33,169 nucleotides of DNA from CALMEH01 sp964548225 (GTDB taxonomy: Bacteria > Acidobacteriota > Blastocatellia > Pyrinomonadales > Pyrinomonadaceae), in the NCBI GenBank assembly GCA_964548225.1, contig CAZJQP010000059.1, positions 1 to 33,169 on the forward strand. The letters are read 5' to 3'. The notes under the pieces were generated by a model. The model searched no databases. It was not told where the DNA came from and worked only from the letters and a program-made list of their open reading frames with translations. Every line of letters begins with the position of its first letter. The stretch's first letter is position 1. Below, piece by piece: positions 28,920-33,169 of this stretch. The position numbers and the translations under genes are program-made.

Positions 28920-30539
28920 TTACTCTTGAGTTTTCGGTTTTGTCTCTTTCTCAACCCCTTCGGTTTCAATCAATTTTTCGTCTTGTTTGATGCCGAGTTG
29001 CGCCATCACTTCCGGCACACTCAACCCCATAGCTTGAAGTTGCTGTAATAAACCGAAAATAACCGATGGCGCGGTTTGCGCGAAACGATTGATACCGCTC
29101 GAATTACCGTTTCCATCCCCGTTTCCGCCGCCTTGATCAATCATTACAATTTTATCAATTTTTCCTAAAGGCTCGGCAACCGCTTGGAAAACCGGTGCAG
29201 ATGATTCGATAATTGATGGCAATTTTTCGAGAATTGTTTGCAGACGCGCCGCATCATTAAATTCGCGCCACGCGGCAGCTTTTTCTTTAATTGCGGCGGC
29301 TTCCGCCAGACCTTGCGCTTCGATTGCTTTTGCTTCAGCTAAACCTTTTGCTTGCAATTTTTCGGCTTCTGCCAAACCTAACGCACGAATTTTTTCGGCT
29401 TCCGCTCGACCTTCGGCTTCAATTGCCGTAGCGCGTCCAAGACCTTCTTTTTGCAATGTCTGAGATTCGGCTTCGGCTTGCGCGATTTGGGCTTGTTTCT
29501 TACCTTCAGCTTCTAAAATCGCGGCTTCTTGCAAACCTTGCGCTTTTAAGATTGCCGCTTTTCGCTCGGCTTCGGCTTGTTTAACGACCGTTGCTTCGAG
29601 TTCTTTTTCTTTGCGGAGAACTTCTTGTTCCTGCACGGCAATTTGTTCTTGCGTGCGGACTTTTTCAACACGGACTTCTTCAGCAACAACTTCTTGTTGC
29701 GCTTTGGCTTCCGCCAAAGGTCCGGCTTGATTCGCTTTGGCACGTTCTTTTTGAATTTCAGCCGCGACTTGCGCTTTTTGAATTTCAGTTTCGCGGTTTG
29801 ATTGGGCGATATTCGCTTCGGTTTCGAGACGAACTTTTTCGCCTTCCTGCAATGCTAAGGACGCTTTTATTTTTGAATCACGGTTAGCTTCCGCTTGCCC
29901 GATTTCCGCGTCGCGTTTAACTTCCGCCGTGCGTCGTTTGCCAAGTGCATCAAGATAACCTTCATCGTCCGAAATTTCCTGAATCGTCAAAGCATCAAGT
30001 CCGATGCCCATTTTCTCCAAATCTCCGGCGGCTTCGGTGGTCAATTTCATCGCAAAAGATTGACGATCGTTGTTAATTTCTTCAACCGTCAAAGTTCCCA
30101 AAATTGCGCGAAGATGTCCTTCCAAAGTTTGAAAAACGAGCCGATGAAATTCTTCCTGCGGCATTCCCAAAAATCTCTCTGCCGCCGCTCTCAAAGAAGT
30201 GTCGTCGCCTTTTATTTTGACGTTTGCTACAGCCTTTACCGAAACAGGAACACCTTGCCCCGTGTATGCGCGAGAAGTTGTAAGCGGAACAGTTATGACA
30301 TTCAAATCAAGATATTCGACTTTTTCAAGAAACGGAATGACGAGCGTCGCGCCACCACGAACTTGCCGATAACCGACTTTCGTTCCGTCGCTCAACTGTC
30401 GTGTCCGACCTGAAATAACAGCCGCCTGATTGGGCGAAACCTTAATATAGTTTTTGCTCAAGAGCAACAAAATAATGAGCAATGCAACAATGATTACGGC
30501 AACGACCGCAACGATTATAATAATTGGTGATTCAAGCAT
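28920..30539 (-). CDS. Flotillin-like SPFH-domain protein
   Basis: The 539-residue protein has an N-terminal membrane helix (about 5-28), then an SPFH domain (about 30-200, with KVSPNQAAVISGR, GYRQVRGGATLVIPFLEKVEYLDLN and LEGHLRAILGTLTVEEI). A long Ala/Glu/Lys-rich coiled coil follows (about 205-430, with repeated AEAKA/QGLAEA blocks), then a C-terminal GGGNGDGNGNSSG linker and a helical end. This is the flotillin (FloT/YuaG) plan, a membrane scaffold that organises lipid microdomains. It lies 47 bases downstream of an NfeD-like gene, the usual partner. A TGAGGT site precedes the ATG. Confidence 0.94.
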   Translation of the reverse strand: MLESPIIIIVAVVAVIIVALLIILLLLSKNYIKVSPNQAAVISGRTRQLSDGTKVGYRQVRGGATLVIPFLEKVEYLDLNVITVPLTTSRAYTGQGVPVSVKAVANVKIKGDDTSLRAAAERFLGMPQEEFHRLVFQTLEGHLRAILGTLTVEEINNDRQSFAMKLTTEAAGDLEKMGIGLDALTIQEISDDEGYLDALGKRRTAEVKRDAEIGQAEANRDSKIKASLALQEGEKVRLETEANIAQSNRETEIQKAQVAAEIQKERAKANQAGPLAEAKAQQEVVAEEVRVEKVRTQEQIAVQEQEVLRKEKELEATVVKQAEAERKAAILKAQGLQEAAILEAEGKKQAQIAQAEAESQTLQKEGLGRATAIEAEGRAEAEKIRALGLAEAEKLQAKGLAEAKAIEAQGLAEAAAIKEKAAAWREFNDAARLQTILEKLPSIIESSAPVFQAVAEPLGKIDKIVMIDQGGGNGDGNGNSSGINRFAQTAPSVIFGLLQQLQAMGLSVPEVMAQLGIKQDEKLIETEGVEKETKPKTQE

Positions 30540-30586
30540 TTTTTTTACCTCAAATTAATTTCAAATTCCAAATTTAGACAATAAAC

Positions 30587-31159
30587 TTAATCTTCTTCCA
30601 AATACAACGAATGTTTTTCGCCATCGTCAACGCTGACAATTACCGTTTCGCCGGCAATGCGTTCGATACGAACTATTTCGCCGTATTTTATCTCTGAGCC
30701 GTCTTTTGAACGGGCTATTTTCTCAACCCTTTCTTCACCGATTTTGACTGCAATTTGACCAATTTGATTCGGTTGAATTCCAACGACAACTTGCGCCGAG
30801 CATCCGATTAAATCTTCGTCCGTTACCGAACTCGAAGACTGCTGACGATATAAAAATCTGCCGATATAAAAGACCAACGCACCTAAAAATATGCCGCCGA
30901 ATATCCCGAAAATCGAACTCACGAGCGCACCAAATCCGAGCGAGACACCGATTGCCCCGAATCCGCCGAAGGCTGTCAGAAAAATGCTGATTACACGGCT
31001 GTCAAACAAACCGAAATCGCCGTGTCCGTCAAAATTTAAGTCAATTCCTAAACCGATTGCCTCAAAAATGTCTCCGAGCAGAAACGAAATCAGCAGAAAT
31101 AGAAACCCTAAACCGCCGATACCCAAAAAAATTGTCATCAAGCTGATGTCAGGCATCAT
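30587..31159 (-). CDS. NfeD-like membrane protein, flotillin partner
   Basis: The 190-residue protein has membrane helices near 7-28 and 45-95 (glycine-rich: FLTAFGGFGAIGVSLGFGAL, GIFGGIFLGALVFYIG), then a soluble OB-fold-like domain from about 118. That domain shows LIGCSAQVVVGIQPNQIGQI, YGEIVRIERIAGETVIV and a short acidic tail. This matches the NfeD C-terminal domain of YuaF-type proteins, which sit in operons with flotillins and bind to them. GGAG (31165-31168) precedes the ATG. It is the first gene of the NfeD-flotillin operon. A -10-like AT-rich segment (TATATTATA) lies about 20 bases upstream of the start. Confidence 0.85.
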   Translation of the reverse strand: MMPDISLMTIFLGIGGLGFLFLLISFLLGDIFEAIGLGIDLNFDGHGDFGLFDSRVISIFLTAFGGFGAIGVSLGFGALVSSIFGIFGGIFLGALVFYIGRFLYRQQSSSSVTDEDLIGCSAQVVVGIQPNQIGQIAVKIGEERVEKIARSKDGSEIKYGEIVRIERIAGETVIVSVDDGEKHSLYLEED

Positions 31160-31241
31160 TTTTTCTCCGTATCTGTATAATATAACGGATTTTCAAATTT
31201 CGCAGTTGCAGAAATCCGATTTTTAAACGATTCAAAAAATA

Positions 31242-31271
31242 AAAAAATCCGCTCTGTGAGTCGGATTTTTT
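31242..31271 (-). terminator. Bidirectional-looking intrinsic terminator
   Basis: AAAAAATCCG (31242-31251) and CGGATTTTTT (31262-31271) form a 10-bp stem with a 10-base loop. On the minus strand the stem continues into a T-rich tail, ending the transcript of the secreted-protein gene at 31295. It can also work on the plus strand. Confidence 0.75.
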
Positions 31272-31294
31272 GTTTTTTAGCTAATTGTTTAACT

Positions 31295-31927
31295 TCAATA
31301 TCCCAAACTTTTGTTTTTTATCGGATTTTTTATTTTCACATTTACCGGAACAGGGACAACCCGTTTGAAATTGAATCCGAATTTTTTAAATTTCCCAAAA
31401 ACGAAAACCGTTCCCGTTACTTCCCATTCTTCCTTTGAATCACGAATTTCCCCTAAACCGCCCAACAAAGTTTGTCCCATTCCGACAAACACTTTTATCG
31501 GCGACGGCAATTCAATCGGCTTGTTCTTCTTAAAGGAAAATGAATCGGTGTAATCTTCGATGGTAACGGACTTTCCATTGACCTTGAAATCTTGGAAAGA
31601 CAAAAATTCAACCTTTCCTTTTTGTTCAAGCGGTGATAAACGTGCCGTAATTTCAAAAGTAATTCCGGTCAGCCCGACATTTGCCAGCGTCGGTTCGCCA
31701 ATTGTAACATAGGCTTCCGAATCGTCTTTATCGCTGTTTGAGTCGCTTTTACCGTCATCGTTTTTAATTTTAATTTTTGCTTTTTCGACTTTGTAACCGC
31801 GAATTTCATTCGGATAATCTTGTGCTTCGGCTGATGAAATCACAAAAAAAACAATTAAAAAAGCGGCGCATAAAAAACTTAATTTTTGAAATATCTGACA
31901 GAAATTTTGGTAAGTTTCATTTTTCAT
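31295..31927 (-). CDS. Secreted protein of unknown function
   Basis: The ATG at 31927 gives 210 residues and overlaps the stop of the upstream kinase gene by 11 bases, so the two are translationally linked. A rather long N-terminal region precedes the signal-peptide hydrophobic core (about 16-31, FLCAAFLIVFFVISSAEA). The mature protein is beta-rich with a Lys/Asp-rich low-complexity stretch (KNDDGKSDSNSDKDDSE). It ends in a basic stretch with VPVPVNVKIKNPIKNK. I do not recognise the family. The link to a CheA-like kinase suggests, but does not prove, involvement in the same sensory or motility process. A terminator follows. Confidence 0.75.
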   Translation of the reverse strand: MKNETYQNFCQIFQKLSFLCAAFLIVFFVISSAEAQDYPNEIRGYKVEKAKIKIKNDDGKSDSNSDKDDSEAYVTIGEPTLANVGLTGITFEITARLSPLEQKGKVEFLSFQDFKVNGKSVTIEDYTDSFSFKKNKPIELPSPIKVFVGMGQTLLGGLGEIRDSKEEWEVTGTVFVFGKFKKFGFNFKRVVPVPVNVKIKNPIKNKSLGY

Positions 31928-33080
31928 AACGCAAAAAAACCTCGAAAGTCGTTCCCGATTTTCTACGACTTTTGACGTGAACAAATCCGCCCGCGTTTTC
32001 CGCTAATTTTTTCACCGCGTTTAACCCTATGCCGCGACCTGAAATTTCGCTTAAAGTTTCAGCCGTCGAAAAATCGTATAAGAAGATTAAATCAAGCAAT
32101 TCGCTTTCGGTCAAGATTTTATCGGGCGAAATGAATCTTTTTTCAAACGCGGCGGCTTTGATTTTTTCAATATCAATACCTTTTCCGTTGTCTTTGACGA
32201 TTAAAGTCATTCCGTCTTTTTGCGGTTTGGCGGTGATTTTCAATTTGCCTTTGTCCTCAAAAGCGTGATCGAGCGCGTTGCGCGTGAGATGCGTCAAAAT
32301 CTCGACAATCAAATTAGATTTTTCAGTGGTAATTTGCACTTTGTCGGCGGAAATTTCGATTTCGATTTGTTTGTTCAATTCCCTTGCCAATTCTTCGGCG
32401 TGAGTTTTTATTTGCTTTAGAATTTCATCTAAACTGTTGCCTGATAACGGTTTCTGCTCAACAATTTCACCTGAAGAGTTTTCCAATAATTTATCGAGAC
32501 TTCGTTTTTCTTCATCCGAAGCGAAACAAATTTGAAAGCCGATTTTCACATTTTGATTGTTTGGAAACACGGCGATAATTTCGCCTTTTTCAGATAATTT
32601 ATCGCGCAAAAATTTAAAGTCGGCGGCGAAAGTTTGCAAATCGAAATTAACATTAGCAAGGTAAATCTTTTTGCTTTTGGCGGTTTCTTTAGCAATTGAT
32701 TCTTTTTCGTGTTCGGAAAATTTTTCGAGAAATTCTTTGTCAAAATTTAAATGTGCCGGAATTGGTTTTTCGGAGTTTGCAGAAAACTTCACTGATTCGG
32801 ATTTGTTTGCTTTTGCCAAAGAGTTTGCCAAAGTTGCCAAACCTTTAACTAAATTTACCTTTGATAACTCATTGCCGGAAAGCAAATTTTCGAGTTCGTG
32901 AGCAATTTTGGATGAATTTAAAAATCCGAAAGTTCGCGCCGTGCCTTTAATCGTGTGGAGCGTGCGAAATGCTTCGCGGGCAAAATCAGGCGACAAATTA
33001 TTCTCGATTTCAGCGCGTTTGGCAAGATTTTTCAAAACCTCAATCGAGCGTTTCAAAAAATCATTTTGCAAATTGTTCAT
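31917..33080 (-). CDS. CheA-like histidine kinase with N-terminal Hpt domain
   Basis: The 387-residue protein begins with an Hpt domain (TLHTIKGTARTFGF, phosphorylated His42). A middle region follows (about 137-200, IYLANVNFDLQTF...). The C-terminal CheA-type ATPase has an N-box HLTRNALDHA (264-273), G1 DNGKGID (297-303), an FSTAETLSEISGRGIGLNAV segment (337-356) and a closing GTTFEVFLR. No CheW-like coupling domain and no clear dimerisation helix pair are visible, so it is shorter than standard CheA (650 or more residues). It probably phosphorylates its own Hpt histidine and passes the phosphate to receivers, possibly the orphan pair at 15.6-16.8 kb (inference). The 31295 gene overlaps its 3' end. 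Confidence 0.88.
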   Translation of the reverse strand: MNNLQNDFLKRSIEVLKNLAKRAEIENNLSPDFAREAFRTLHTIKGTARTFGFLNSSKIAHELENLLSGNELSKVNLVKGLATLANSLAKANKSESVKFSANSEKPIPAHLNFDKEFLEKFSEHEKESIAKETAKSKKIYLANVNFDLQTFAADFKFLRDKLSEKGEIIAVFPNNQNVKIGFQICFASDEEKRSLDKLLENSSGEIVEQKPLSGNSLDEILKQIKTHAEELARELNKQIEIEISADKVQITTEKSNLIVEILTHLTRNALDHAFEDKGKLKITAKPQKDGMTLIVKDNGKGIDIEKIKAAAFEKRFISPDKILTESELLDLIFLYDFSTAETLSEISGRGIGLNAVKKLAENAGGFVHVKSRRKSGTTFEVFLRYEK

Positions 33081-33169
33081 AATTGCAGTCAGACATTTCC
33101 AACAAACAACTTATCTGAAGCCTGTGCATAATTAAGTTCTTTGACACCAGTAAGTTAATCGCATCAGGA
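33081..33169 (-). other. Upstream region of the CheA-like gene at the window edge
   Basis: Eighty-nine bases without an ORF. On the minus strand it should contain the leader of the kinase gene, but I see no strong promoter or ribosome-binding site. Confidence 0.4.

Overview
The window looks like a chromosomal segment of an Acidobacteriota bacterium, probably class Blastocatellia (inference). Supporting signs are a VWFA-related protein of the acidobacterial type, several conserved-hypothetical secreted proteins of the kind common in that group, moderate-to-low GC, many AT-rich intergenic spacers, and starts that often lack a clear Shine-Dalgarno sequence. No rRNA, tRNA, CRISPR array, transposase or integrase was recognised.

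Layout. 0-4.2 kb: the end of maf, a membrane protein, a cysteine-less thioredoxin-fold protein, and a minus-strand vitamin cluster (folK, panB, a small nucleotidyltransferase, panC). 4.4-11 kb: an AlbA_2/Schlafen-type regulator, then minus-strand envelope genes (VWFA-related protein, a secreted protein with a LecA-like C-terminal domain, a large bifunctional penicillin-binding protein). 11.1-15.3 kb: a TrkA-type potassium channel, an extended SDR, thiO and an NAD-type isocitrate dehydrogenase. 15.6-18.2 kb: Hpt and double-receiver proteins, a PNPOx-like flavoprotein and a small secreted protein. 18.2-20.9 kb: a compact, AT-rich type II restriction-modification operon (methyltransferase, HNH endonuclease, HTH regulator, D12 methyltransferase). 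20.9-23.1 kb: a secreted protein and an Xaa-Pro aminopeptidase. 23.3-26.8 kb: three membrane or secreted proteins leading into queE-queC. 26.8-33.1 kb: a membrane protein, an M16 peptidase, a flotillin/NfeD pair, a secreted protein and a CheA-like kinase.

Two patterns stand out. First, two housekeeping genes (isocitrate dehydrogenase and the M24 aminopeptidase) are intact, but a diverged second copy of only their last 20-26 codons lies one or two accessory genes further downstream. This is the geometry left when an element integrates into the 3' end of a gene and supplies a replacement end, as prophage e14 and phage 21 do at E. coli icd. No integrase is present, so the mechanism is inferred.

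Second, many spacers and at least four coding 5' or internal regions carry different short tandem repeats with 7-9 bp units, often as facing inverted pairs. They resemble the short tandemly repeated repetitive (STRR) sequences of cyanobacteria. Perfect or near-perfect four-copy heptamers sit right after the start codons of both queE and queC, where a change of one unit would shift the reading frame.
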